This document shows, in pieces, positions 24,729 to 32,536 of a stretch of DNA of 46,122 nucleotides (the stretch's first letter is position 1; every line of letters begins with the position of its first letter). A program made the translations under genes and the position numbers. Location: assembly GCA_018399255.1 (NCBI GenBank), contig JAGYPA010000028.1, forward strand, positions 1 to 46,122. The letters run 5' to 3'. Under the pieces are notes generated by a model that was given only the letters and a program-made list of their open reading frames with translations, was not told the origin of the DNA and did not search any database. The stretch comes from Spirochaetales bacterium (GTDB taxonomy: Bacteria; Spirochaetota; Spirochaetia; JABMQR01).

Positions 24729-26459
24729 GTGATTTCAGGCGTTAGTATAAAGCAGACTAGCAATCTCACTATCAGCCTGGTTATTCCAATAATTCTGGCT
24801 GCCGGGTATTTTATAATCAATCTTTTCTTTTTGGCAGAGTATCCCTTTGTGCATTCGGATGAGACCTGGCTCGGGGGTCTCGCCCGATCTATGGCGGCGG
24901 AGGGGAGCCTGGCGGCAACCGAGTCTTTTTTCGACCTGTATGAACGTAATCCCCATGCGCTGAAATCTCTCTTTCACCTGCTGCAGATGGGGTGGACAGC
25001 CCTATCCGGCTATACAATATTCAGCCTGCGGCTGCTGTCCCTGACTGCCGGCTCGTTGTTTCTTTTTTTCCTGTACCGCTTTATCCAGGAATTTGTCAGG
25101 TTTTTACATCTTTCCAAACCAGCTGCCCGGAGAGCGGCCCTGTTTGGAACGTTCCTGACTGCTTCTGATCTGCAGTTTATCTACGCCTCCCATACCGGGC
25201 GCCAGGAAATCTGGCTGGTGCTGCTTCTTATAGTTGTGCTCTGCATTACAGTCAGAAGCATGGGAAAATCAGTCCAGTTCCCGAACTATCGGAAATTATG
25301 GAGGCAGTCGGCCCTTGCCGGGCTGATTCTGGGACTGGCTTACGGTTTTCATCCCAATGCGGCAGTAATAAGTATGCCGGTATTCGCCTGCTGGGGATTT
25401 TATCTGGCTTCAGGGAAGGCAGATAAAAACAGCCGGCAGACACAGCGGACCGCCTGGCAGGCCTTTCTGAGCTTTATCCTGGCGTATGCAGCAGCCGCAG
25501 CCCTCTTTTTCATTGCCAGCCTGCTCATGAACGGCAATTTTATCTCAGATTACCTTGCTTACGGTGAGAGTCTGGGTGTGAAAGACTCGGTTGGTCGCAA
25601 AATTACCGGCATCTATGGGTACTACCAGAAGCTCTTCAGCCAAATCAGCGGAACGTACTATACTCCCGATATTCGACCGCAGTTTTTTTTCTATGGCACT
25701 GTATATGTGATCAGCCTGTTTTTGCTGGCAAACAAAACCCTGCGAAGCCGTCTGGGCTTCCTGCTCTCAGGGGCGGCTCTTACGCAGATTGCTTTTATTG
25801 CCATTGGACGGTATGGTCAGCCTTCAGTGGTCCTGAATCTGCCGCTGGCGGTGACCCTTGCCAGCCTCCTGTTCGCTTTTTTTGTTAATAGGTCTGAAAA
25901 ATTCCCTGAAAAAAACAGGCGCACGGCAGAGACTGGCATGATACTGCTGTTCACGGTTCTCATTCTGGGCAATACGCTGCATACATTCGGGGAAGTAAGA
26001 CAGCAGATACGTGAAAATTCCCGATATGAAGCTTATCTTGCACAGATACGGGAGGCGGTTCCCGAAAATGAAAAGGTGCTGGGAAATATCAACGCTGAAC
26101 CCGCCTTTGCTGTCGGAGATCTCTATGACTGGCGCAATATCGGGGCACTGGCTGAAATGATTGAGTCTGCTGAGACCACCGATACAGCCGGGTGGGGCAG
26201 TTTTGCCGATTACATCCGGTCTCGGAATATTGCCTACATTATCTATCCTGGGGAACTGGATGTTATCTATCGGCAGCGACCTGTCTGGAATGGGCTCTAC
26301 GGACCACTGGATGCTGTCTATAAGGAGATGCAGATGTTTCTTCTCGATCAATGCGAAATTGTCTCCCGATTCTCGAGCAGGACCTATGCAATGCGAATTG
26401 TCCGCTATCAGCAGGAAGCAGACTGGAAAGTAACCGTATATCGTGTCAAAGGCGATTAG
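24729..26459 (+). CDS. Membrane glycosyltransferase, GT39/ArnT-like
   Basis: A 576-residue polytopic protein. An Asp-Glu pair (D44, E45, in FVHSDETWLGGLARS) in the first extracytoplasmic loop matches the catalytic acidic motif of dolichyl/undecaprenyl-phosphate sugar transferases (GT39, GT83, ArnT). About ten hydrophobic helices follow to residue 430, then a soluble extracytoplasmic domain (about 430-576). It would move a sugar from a lipid carrier to a protein, lipid or polysaccharide outside the membrane. GTG 24729 is chosen because GGAG is 9 nt upstream; a GTG at 24723 is possible. It converges with the minus-strand aminosugar/ABC operon, so a shared glycan pathway is possible but unproven. 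Confidence 0.8.
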   Translation: MISGVSIKQTSNLTISLVIPIILAAGYFIINLFFLAEYPFVHSDETWLGGLARSMAAEGSLAATESFFDLYERNPHALKSLFHLLQMGWTALSGYTIFSLRLLSLTAGSLFLFFLYRFIQEFVRFLHLSKPAARRAALFGTFLTASDLQFIYASHTGRQEIWLVLLLIVVLCITVRSMGKSVQFPNYRKLWRQSALAGLILGLAYGFHPNAAVISMPVFACWGFYLASGKADKNSRQTQRTAWQAFLSFILAYAAAAALFFIASLLMNGNFISDYLAYGESLGVKDSVGRKITGIYGYYQKLFSQISGTYYTPDIRPQFFFYGTVYVISLFLLANKTLRSRLGFLLSGAALTQIAFIAIGRYGQPSVVLNLPLAVTLASLLFAFFVNRSEKFPEKNRRTAETGMILLFTVLILGNTLHTFGEVRQQIRENSRYEAYLAQIREAVPENEKVLGNINAEPAFAVGDLYDWRNIGALAEMIESAETTDTAGWGSFADYIRSRNIAYIIYPGELDVIYRQRPVWNGLYGPLDAVYKEMQMFLLDQCEIVSRFSSRTYAMRIVRYQQEADWKVTVYRVKGD

Positions 26460-26470
26460 TTTTTTAGAAA

Positions 26471-26509
26471 AGGCAATTTCCATAAATACGAAGTATTTTG
26501 AAATTGCCT
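26471..26509. terminator. Bidirectional terminator-like hairpin
   Basis: AGGCAATTTC / GAAATTGCCT, a 10-bp perfect stem, encloses a further AATAC/GTATT pair. It lies between two convergent genes. On the minus strand a short T run follows; on the plus strand the T-tract is weak. Confidence 0.65.
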
Positions 26510-26511
26510 CG

Positions 26512-27264
26512 TTAATTCAGGGAGATGATTTTCGCGATCAGGTTGGCAGCTTCAGGACTGTGAAGACTGCGCGGGTGGGCAAGGGGGTTGGAGACCGAAG
26601 AAGCCGGCTCACCTTTGCCCGACAGCACGACGACAGTATCCGCAAGGTATACCGCTTCGGTAATATCGTGAGTTACAAAAATGATGGTTGATCCAGTTTC
26701 TCGGGATATCCGGATAACCAGATTCTGCAGTTCCCTGCGCATCGTCTGGTCCAGACTGCCGAACGGTTCATCCATCAGGAGAATATCCGGTTCAAGCACA
26801 AGGGCCCTGGCTATAGCAGCCCGCTGCTTCATACCGCCCGAAAGCTGGTAAGGATAGAGGCTTCCTGAGTCTGCCAAACCGGTCAGATTCAGGTACCGCT
26901 CCGCTCGATCCCGATGATCCCGGCTGGAGGAACCTCTCATCAGATGGCGTAGAGGAAACAGCAGGTTTCCCGTTACCGTCATCCAGGGGAAAAGCTGATC
27001 AAATTCCTGGAATATCATGATGCGGTCGCGGCCGGGGTCGGGCCTGGTGGTATCGCCAATCAGCAGAGTACCGGCATCCGGCTGTGCAAAACCGCCGATC
27101 AATTTGAGCAGCGTCGATTTTCCGCAGCCGGAAGGTCCTGTGATGCAGCAGAATGAACCGGAGTTGACTTGCAGACTGAAGTCCTTGAAAACCACCCGCG
27201 ACCCGGAATCATAGGTATAGGTGAAATCAAGATGATTGATGGAAATGCTGCGGTTCCGGCTCAT
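26512..27264 (-). CDS. ABC transporter ATP-binding protein (SsuB/TauB-like)
   Basis: Cytosolic ATPase of an importer. Walker A GPSGCGKST is at residues 43-51, the signature is LSGGMKQR, Walker B is ILLMDEPFGSLD and the switch histidine is in IFVTHD. Overall it resembles the nitrate/sulfonate/taurine group. The ATG at 27264 overlaps the permease stop as ATGA and is chosen over a GTG 12 nt upstream. It is the last gene of the six-gene minus-strand operon. Confidence 0.93.
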   Translation of the reverse strand: MSRNRSISINHLDFTYTYDSGSRVVFKDFSLQVNSGSFCCITGPSGCGKSTLLKLIGGFAQPDAGTLLIGDTTRPDPGRDRIMIFQEFDQLFPWMTVTGNLLFPLRHLMRGSSSRDHRDRAERYLNLTGLADSGSLYPYQLSGGMKQRAAIARALVLEPDILLMDEPFGSLDQTMRRELQNLVIRISRETGSTIIFVTHDITEAVYLADTVVVLSGKGEPASSVSNPLAHPRSLHSPEAANLIAKIISLN

Positions 27265-28049
27265 GAGGATCCCCACTTTTTCAGGGTTTTCCGTTCCAAT
27301 GTTGAAAAAACCAGGTTTTCGAAGAGCATGCCGATAATAATGAGCATGAGGATTCCTGCGAACATGCCTGGCGTATCCATGAATACCCGCTTATTGTACA
27401 TATACCACCCAAGGCCGCCGCGTCCTCCAAGTGCCCCGAATACCATCTCGGCGCTTATGACTGCCCGCCAGGCCCGTGCCCATCCGATTTTAAGTCCTGA
27501 AATTGCGTAAGGAAGAGATGCCGGCAGCAGAATAAACACCAGCATGCCCCCCCGCTTCAGCTCATAGTTGCGGCCGATATACAGATAGTGTTCTGGAATC
27601 TCCCTGAATCCGGTTCTGATATTGATAACCATGGGCCAGACCACCGAGTGCAGAATGATGAAAATTATTGCCGCCTGACCGGTGCCGAACCAGAGAATTA
27701 CCAGCGGAAGCAGTGCTATTCCGGGAATGGGATGTCCGATTGATGTCAGAACATCGGTCAAGTCTGAAAAATGCCTGGAAAAGAAGGCTGGTACAGCGAG
27801 GAGGAGCGCTGAAAGGGTACCGGCAGTAATGCCGACAGCAATAAGCAGAAGGGAATTGCCGGTGCTTGCCAGCAGGCTGCCCGAGGTGATACCTCCGACG
27901 AAAGCGGAGAAAATATCAGCAATTGACGGCAGCAGAATAGGTGAAACTCCTGAAAAACGGGCAGAAGCTTCCCATAGGGCAAGCATGACCAGAATCCAGC
28001 CCGATTTTCGCAGTCTGGTTTTCCAGGCACCAGTCGACTTTTCAGCCAT
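27261..28049 (-). CDS. ABC transporter permease (SsuC/TauC-like)
   Basis: Inner-membrane subunit of 262 residues with about six helices and a binding-protein-dependent transport domain. The cytosolic coupling region is near LPASLPYAISGLKIGWARAWRA. An N-terminal basic segment (WKTRLRKSG) precedes the first helix. It overlaps the binding-protein stop by one nucleotide (TGATG) and the ATPase start by four, so the three subunits are translationally coupled. Confidence 0.92.
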   Translation of the reverse strand: MAEKSTGAWKTRLRKSGWILVMLALWEASARFSGVSPILLPSIADIFSAFVGGITSGSLLASTGNSLLLIAVGITAGTLSALLLAVPAFFSRHFSDLTDVLTSIGHPIPGIALLPLVILWFGTGQAAIIFIILHSVVWPMVINIRTGFREIPEHYLYIGRNYELKRGGMLVFILLPASLPYAISGLKIGWARAWRAVISAEMVFGALGGRGGLGWYMYNKRVFMDTPGMFAGILMLIIIGMLFENLVFSTLERKTLKKWGSS

Positions 28050-29080
28050 CAGGGAGCTCCCCAGATGACTTCCCCTGAATTAACAGGGGCCTTTTTTATA
28101 TAGCCGCTGCGTTTCATGAATTGTGCGAAATCCATAACTCCATCGATGGCGGTTGAAAACAGCATCCCGGGATATGTCAGATAAGCATACAGGGTGTTTC
28201 GGTCAATGCCGTATTCAGGAGCCAGCAGGTCGGCGGCTTTATCCGGGTTATCGGTAATATACTGAACTGCCTTGGTAATAGCCCTGAGAAAAACCTGATA
28301 GATATCCTGTCGGTTTCTGTAGAGATCCTCAGTTGCCGAACCGATGATAAATGTGAACGCCCCCCCCATGGCTTCTTCTCCTGTAAGAATGAGCTGGAAT
28401 CCATCCTGCTCAAGTTCCGTAAAAAGATAGGGTGGAGCCGTAAAGTGGGCGGTAACGGTGGGATCGGACAGCATGGCGCTAAGTCCATCAGGATGAGACA
28501 TGGTGAGCAGGTTGTCATCGAGCAGATGAGCATTTCCAGAATTACGCTCCAGGGCCATAGCAAGAAGAATATGCTGAATGCTCCCAGGCTGCGGAAGAAT
28601 AATTCTGTCTTCAGGTTCAAAATCGTCCAGGTTTTGCACAGTCTCTTTCTTTGATATCAGACCTAGGGGGGCAGAAGAGAGCCCGACGGCAATTTTCCAA
28701 TCCATACCGGAATCCCACCCGACAAGAAAGGGAGGAATTCCGCCAAATCCGACATCCAGCTTACCGGCTACCATAGCCTCGCGAATGGCAGCGGTATTTT
28801 CCAGCTGTACCCATGTTACCGTGATGGAGGGATCCTCCTCTTCTATGAGATTCAGCAGGCGCATAATCTGAACCGGAGCATAGGCCAGTCCGAATTGTTC
28901 GGATATAGTTATCCTACGATGTCCTTCGGAATCCGATAACCGGGTTCCCTCTTTCCGGCTGCATCCGCCGAAAAAAAGAGCTGTCACCAACAGGCCGATA
29001 AGGCCGACAAGAGCGATAAGGCCGATAAGGCCGATATTCAGCTGCTGGCTGAGTTCTTTTGATGGTTTCTGTTTTGACAT
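28049..29080 (-). CDS. Substrate-binding lipoprotein of the ABC importer (NMT1/SsuA-like)
   Basis: A 343-residue extracytoplasmic binding protein. The lipobox LFFGGC places the lipidated cysteine at residue 40 after an unusually long hydrophobic core of IGL repeats. The mature part reads as a type II periplasmic fold (ISEQFGLAYAPVQIMRLLNL, then GKLDVGFGGIPPFLVGWDSG), as in sulfonate, taurine, nitrate and pyrimidine-precursor binders. The ligand cannot be told from sequence. It starts inside the end of the ATP-grasp gene (43-nt overlap), with GGGAGAG upstream of the ATG. Confidence 0.88.
   Translation of the reverse strand: MSKQKPSKELSQQLNIGLIGLIALVGLIGLLVTALFFGGCSRKEGTRLSDSEGHRRITISEQFGLAYAPVQIMRLLNLIEEEDPSITVTWVQLENTAAIREAMVAGKLDVGFGGIPPFLVGWDSGMDWKIAVGLSSAPLGLISKKETVQNLDDFEPEDRIILPQPGSIQHILLAMALERNSGNAHLLDDNLLTMSHPDGLSAMLSDPTVTAHFTAPPYLFTELEQDGFQLILTGEEAMGGAFTFIIGSATEDLYRNRQDIYQVFLRAITKAVQYITDNPDKAADLLAPEYGIDRNTLYAYLTYPGMLFSTAIDGVMDFAQFMKRSGYIKKAPVNSGEVIWGAP
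28991..29035 (-). repeat. Five tandem 9-bp repeats in a signal-peptide core
   Basis: Read in the coding direction, five adjacent near-copies of ATCGGCCTT encode (I/V)(G/A)L five times within the hydrophobic core of the binding-protein signal peptide. The unit is a whole number of codons, so slippage would alter core length by three residues without a frameshift. Confidence 0.9.
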
Positions 29081-30336
29081 GAAAAATACTCTCCCGGTAA
29101 TCTGATAACGAGCCGGTTTCCATCGACTCCGGTTAATCCGACTTGATCATATACCGTCTGCACCCGCTTCTCAAGTGAAGCAGTTGAATCAGCCATAATA
29201 ACCACATATCCAGCCCGTTGAGTGGCATTTTCCTGATCTCCCACCGAGGTGCCGGCGGTCAAGTGATAGGCTCCGCTGCAGACACCGGGCAGTTTTTCCA
29301 GAGAGCTGAACGGCGAAACCCGAACGCTGCTGACCGGCTTGACAAAGAGCAGAAGCACTGCACAAAAACCACTGAACCTATCTGCATCATCCGGTATCAA
29401 GGAGTCGGCGCCGGAGGTATCTCCCATCGCCCCGGTAATAAGCAGATCGGTTATGGAAATCCCGGTAAGTCGGGGAATAGCTTCGTCTTCGTATGCTCCG
29501 CCTATCCGGCAGGCAACCTCATTAACCCGGATGCCTTGCAGACCTATCAGCATCTGTATATATATGGGACCGGAATCAATGCTGAAAGCATCTGCAATAG
29601 CCTGAGTTATTGCGGCAATCTCCTTCCGAAAACTCCCGTGATGACAGGAGGGATACCGGTGAGCGTGACAGACCCCGATATGGGGCAGATTATCAAGAGT
29701 AATCCGATCGGTAATCGAAAGCAGCTTAACCGTTCCCGAGCAGACCCAACCGGATACTGTTATCTCATCGGAAGGATAATATTCCTCCGCCAGGACCACC
29801 GAGTCGCGGGTAAACCGCGCGGCATACTGCGCAGCCTGAACCAGATTCTGCTCAGAATCGACCCGTACAACCCCTCGCTGACCCTGGCTGTCAACCGGCT
29901 TAATGACGAGGGGATAAGATAGCCCGGCTTTCATGATGCAGCAGCTTATGCTCTCACCATTCGGTGAAATAAGGACAAAGGGATTAGCGGGTATCCCGGC
30001 TTTTTCCATCAGCGGTTTCATGACCCGCTTGCTGGTTACGGCCAGAGCTGTTTCCGGGGAAATGAAAGATGGCAGTCCCATGGCAGCAGCCGTTTCAGCC
30101 GCAGTAAGGACAGGCTGATCTGTACCTGCTGTCAGAATGCCGTCAATTCTGTAATCCCGGGAGACCGAAAGAATTCCTTTGCGATCAAACGTACTGACAT
30201 CCGTGGAATAATTGGCAAATTTCTTGGCTGGAGCATCCGGATAATAGTCAGAGACAAGAACCTGGTGACCAAGTTCGCGAATCCGCTTAACCGTCTTGAT
30301 CTGACCCGGTCCGCCTCCGAGCATGTGCAGCAGCAT
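29038..30336 (-). CDS. ATP-grasp family ligase
   Basis: A 432-residue cytosolic ATP-grasp enzyme of the carbamoyl-phosphate-synthase-like group, which joins a carboxylate to an amine or similar nucleophile through an acyl phosphate. The N-terminal pre-ATP-grasp fold (GGGPGQIKTVKRIRELGHQV) is followed by the ATP site (YPLVIKPVDSQGQRGVVRV) and the Mg-binding motif VNEVACRIGGAYEDEA. The substrate is unknown. It starts 1 nt after the glycosyltransferase stop with GGAG 8 nt upstream. Amino-acid or peptide attachment to an aminosugar is one possibility raised by the neighbours, only inference. Confidence 0.85.
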   Translation of the reverse strand: MLLHMLGGGPGQIKTVKRIRELGHQVLVSDYYPDAPAKKFANYSTDVSTFDRKGILSVSRDYRIDGILTAGTDQPVLTAAETAAAMGLPSFISPETALAVTSKRVMKPLMEKAGIPANPFVLISPNGESISCCIMKAGLSYPLVIKPVDSQGQRGVVRVDSEQNLVQAAQYAARFTRDSVVLAEEYYPSDEITVSGWVCSGTVKLLSITDRITLDNLPHIGVCHAHRYPSCHHGSFRKEIAAITQAIADAFSIDSGPIYIQMLIGLQGIRVNEVACRIGGAYEDEAIPRLTGISITDLLITGAMGDTSGADSLIPDDADRFSGFCAVLLLFVKPVSSVRVSPFSSLEKLPGVCSGAYHLTAGTSVGDQENATQRAGYVVIMADSTASLEKRVQTVYDQVGLTGVDGNRLVIRLPGEYFSCQNRNHQKNSASS

Positions 30337-30337
30337 A

Positions 30338-31132
30338 TCAGCTTGCTCCTGCTTCCCGAGCCGAAGAGATGGGGGCTTCAGGGGACTTCAGCCGGTCTGA
30401 GGGAACACGCCCTACGATACGTTCTACGGTATACTGCGGGGAATTTTCTCTGAATCTCTCCAGGACAGGAGTATAATAGAGGATGATATTGCCAAATACT
30501 GAAAGAAGCTGCCTGAAAGAGTACCTGCTTTCCCGGGTTTTACTGGTATCAATGGGGATACAGGCCGCCTTGGGATCTTCCAGAAATGATGTTCCCGAAA
30601 TATAGACTTTTGCCCTGGTCTCCCGCGCGACCGCCTCAGCAAGACTTCGCCGCATAATTCTGAAGCTGCTCACTTCAATATCGGCCGGCTTCCGGCAGAG
30701 CAGCTGCAGCAGCAGGCGCGTCATCAAGGTTCCCAGATTCCGCAGGCCGGAGTCGGACCGTCTTCTGGGGATTCCATAGACCAGGTCATATCCCTTTTCA
30801 ACAGCACCGACAAGAAGCGGGATATAGCGGGGATGGTACTGCAGGTCATCATCGATGGTTATGATATAGGCTGATGCAGCGGCCCGCAGGCCGCAAAGAA
30901 GAGCGTGCTGCTGGCCGCTGTTTTTTGCCAGTCTGATGCCGGTTACCCGGGAATCGGATTCAGCAAGATCAGCGATGATCGAGAACGAATGGTCGCTGCT
31001 TGCATCATCAACATAGATGAAACGGGTATCGGTTGATACACTTTCGCCGGCTCGAGTAAGTTCAGCATGAAGAGAGATAAGGGTCTCCGCCGCATTCCAC
31101 ACCGGAACAATGATGCTAAGCGACTCAATCAT
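30338..31132 (-). CDS. Family 2 glycosyltransferase
   Basis: A GT-A fold transferase of 264 residues, opening LSIIVPVWNAAETLISLHAE, with the DDASSDHS nucleotide-binding loop, the metal-binding DXD-type TIDDDLQYHP, and the middle region typical of dolichol-phosphate-mannose-synthase/ArnC-like enzymes. The usual C-terminal membrane helices of ArnC are missing. ATG 31132 follows AGGAA and overlaps the aminotransferase stop by 8 nt; an ATG at 31147 is possible. Probably transfers a sugar from a nucleotide donor, perhaps the product of the neighbouring aminotransferase. Confidence 0.88.
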   Translation of the reverse strand: MIESLSIIVPVWNAAETLISLHAELTRAGESVSTDTRFIYVDDASSDHSFSIIADLAESDSRVTGIRLAKNSGQQHALLCGLRAAASAYIITIDDDLQYHPRYIPLLVGAVEKGYDLVYGIPRRRSDSGLRNLGTLMTRLLLQLLCRKPADIEVSSFRIMRRSLAEAVARETRAKVYISGTSFLEDPKAACIPIDTSKTRESRYSFRQLLSVFGNIILYYTPVLERFRENSPQYTVERIVGRVPSDRLKSPEAPISSAREAGAS

Positions 31133-32315
31133 TGCAGTTCCTGTCATGTTTCAGTCCAAAGTATCCCAGAATTTCCCGGCATATGATAGTGACATGCGCT
31201 TCTGTCAGGTCCGGGTATAGAGGAAGACGGAGTATCGAGGATGCGGCTGATTCCGCATGGACTGCCGGTTCCGGCGAGAAAAATCGGGGTGATGATTTCC
31301 CGAACGGGGTGGCCGGCAGAGCCGGGTAGTGGGATGCCGTTTCAATGCCCCTGCTCAGGAGGTGGTCCTGCAGGGATTTCCGATTATCGGTTCTGATAAA
31401 ATAGGTATGGGCATTATGGCCGTTCCAGGCTGGAATTACAGGACGCCGGGCCGCTCCCGATGCCTCGATGGGCTCAAGGAGCGTATGGTACAGTTCCCAG
31501 AGACGAAGGCGACGCTCTCGAATTACAGATTCGTGTTCAAGCTGCGCTGTGAGAAATGCCGCTGAGAGCTCATTCATCACATAGGAAGATCCCAAACCCT
31601 GCCAGCTGAATTCGCTCAGCTGGCCGCGATGGAAATCTGCCCTGTCTGTGCCCATCTCCCGGATGATTTCGGCATGACGGAGGTAGTTTTCGCTGCCGAT
31701 GACTATCGCTCCTCCTTCACCCCCGGAGGTGAGGTTCTTGCCGGAGTGAAAGCTCAAGCATGCGAAGGTTCCCAGACTCCCCAGCATACGGTTTTTGTAA
31801 GAGGAGCCTAATGCCAGTGCACTGTCTTCGATTACGGCTATATCCATATCTCTCACCATCGTCAGCAGCTGGTCCATATCGCAGGAAATACCGCCATAGT
31901 GGACGGGAACGATGGCCCGGGTATTGGCTGATATTGCCCGGGTTGTTTTTTCCAGGTCCAGGGTAAGCATGTTCGGGTCGATATCCACCCAGACAATGGT
32001 TGCTCCACGCAGCAGAAATGCGTTTGCAGTTGAGTAGTGAGTGAAGGCTGGAATGATAATTTCATCACCCGGTCCAATTTCCAGCAGCAGTCCTGCCATT
32101 TCCAGAGCATGGGTGCAGGAAGATGTCAGCAAAACCCGATCCGTTTTCAGAATTATCTCAAGCTGCTGTTTGCATGCTTTGCCCATCTTACCGTCAGACC
32201 GGAGATTTCCCGAATTAATAAGTTCCCTGATGCGGGGAACTTCGAGACCGGTCAGATGCGGAATGTGGAAGGGTATAGGCTGATGATTGTGGAATGTATT
32301 CTTATGTCTGCTCAT
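31125..32315 (-). CDS. DegT/DnrJ/EryC1/StrS sugar aminotransferase, WecE-like
   Basis: PLP-dependent aminotransferase making an amino-deoxy sugar nucleotide. The 396 residues align with WecE/RffA (dTDP-4-keto-6-deoxyglucose transaminase): substrate loop NLRSDGKMGKAC, then LLTSSCTHALEMAGLLLEIG, GDEIIIPAFTHYSTANAFLL, and the PLP lysine in SFHSGKNLTSGGEGG. The other steps of a dTDP-sugar pathway (rmlA, rmlB) are not in the window. AGGA precedes the ATG closely. It is the first gene of the six-gene minus-strand operon; three 17-bp repeats lie 29 nt upstream of its start. Confidence 0.9.
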   Translation of the reverse strand: MSRHKNTFHNHQPIPFHIPHLTGLEVPRIRELINSGNLRSDGKMGKACKQQLEIILKTDRVLLTSSCTHALEMAGLLLEIGPGDEIIIPAFTHYSTANAFLLRGATIVWVDIDPNMLTLDLEKTTRAISANTRAIVPVHYGGISCDMDQLLTMVRDMDIAVIEDSALALGSSYKNRMLGSLGTFACLSFHSGKNLTSGGEGGAIVIGSENYLRHAEIIREMGTDRADFHRGQLSEFSWQGLGSSYVMNELSAAFLTAQLEHESVIRERRLRLWELYHTLLEPIEASGAARRPVIPAWNGHNAHTYFIRTDNRKSLQDHLLSRGIETASHYPALPATPFGKSSPRFFSPEPAVHAESAASSILRLPLYPDLTEAHVTIICREILGYFGLKHDRNCND

Positions 32316-32343
32316 CTTATCCTGTGCTGATAAAGATTTCGAC

Positions 32344-32394
32344 GGAGCAGGATGCTGACCGGAACAGGATGCTTTCCGGAGCAGGATGCTGACC
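32344..32394. repeat. Three tandem 17-bp repeats upstream of the aminotransferase operon
   Basis: GGAGCAGGATGCTGACC (32344-32360), a 3-mismatch copy (32361-32377) and a third copy identical to the first (32378-32394), head to tail without spacers, between the -10-like sequence around 32404-32412 on the minus strand and the start codon at 32315. They would lie in the mRNA leader or in an operator. Confidence 0.88.
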
Positions 32395-32501
32395 GCTGTA
32401 CGATTTTATCATACCAGCTGTTAATAGGCTACCGGCTGCCTGAAGGAACCTGAGGTAAGTCGCTAGTTATATCTAACTATGCAATTGATTACCAATAATG
32501 A

Positions 32502-32530
32502 TTGAATCGGGGTCCTGATTTTTTTATATT
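32502..32530 (+). promoter_or_regulatory. Promoter giving a leaderless hemolysin III-family mRNA
   Basis: TTGAAT (32502-32507), exactly 17 nt, TATATT (32525-32530), then 6 nt to ATG 32537. No Shine-Dalgarno sequence. Same architecture as at 4048 and 9763. Confidence 0.66.
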
Positions 32531-32536
32531 GGATCT

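Noticed and set aside
29218..29922. Plus-strand open frame of 234 codons inside the ATP-grasp gene
   Set aside because: Antisense to a well-recognised ATP-grasp enzyme, with no start signals.
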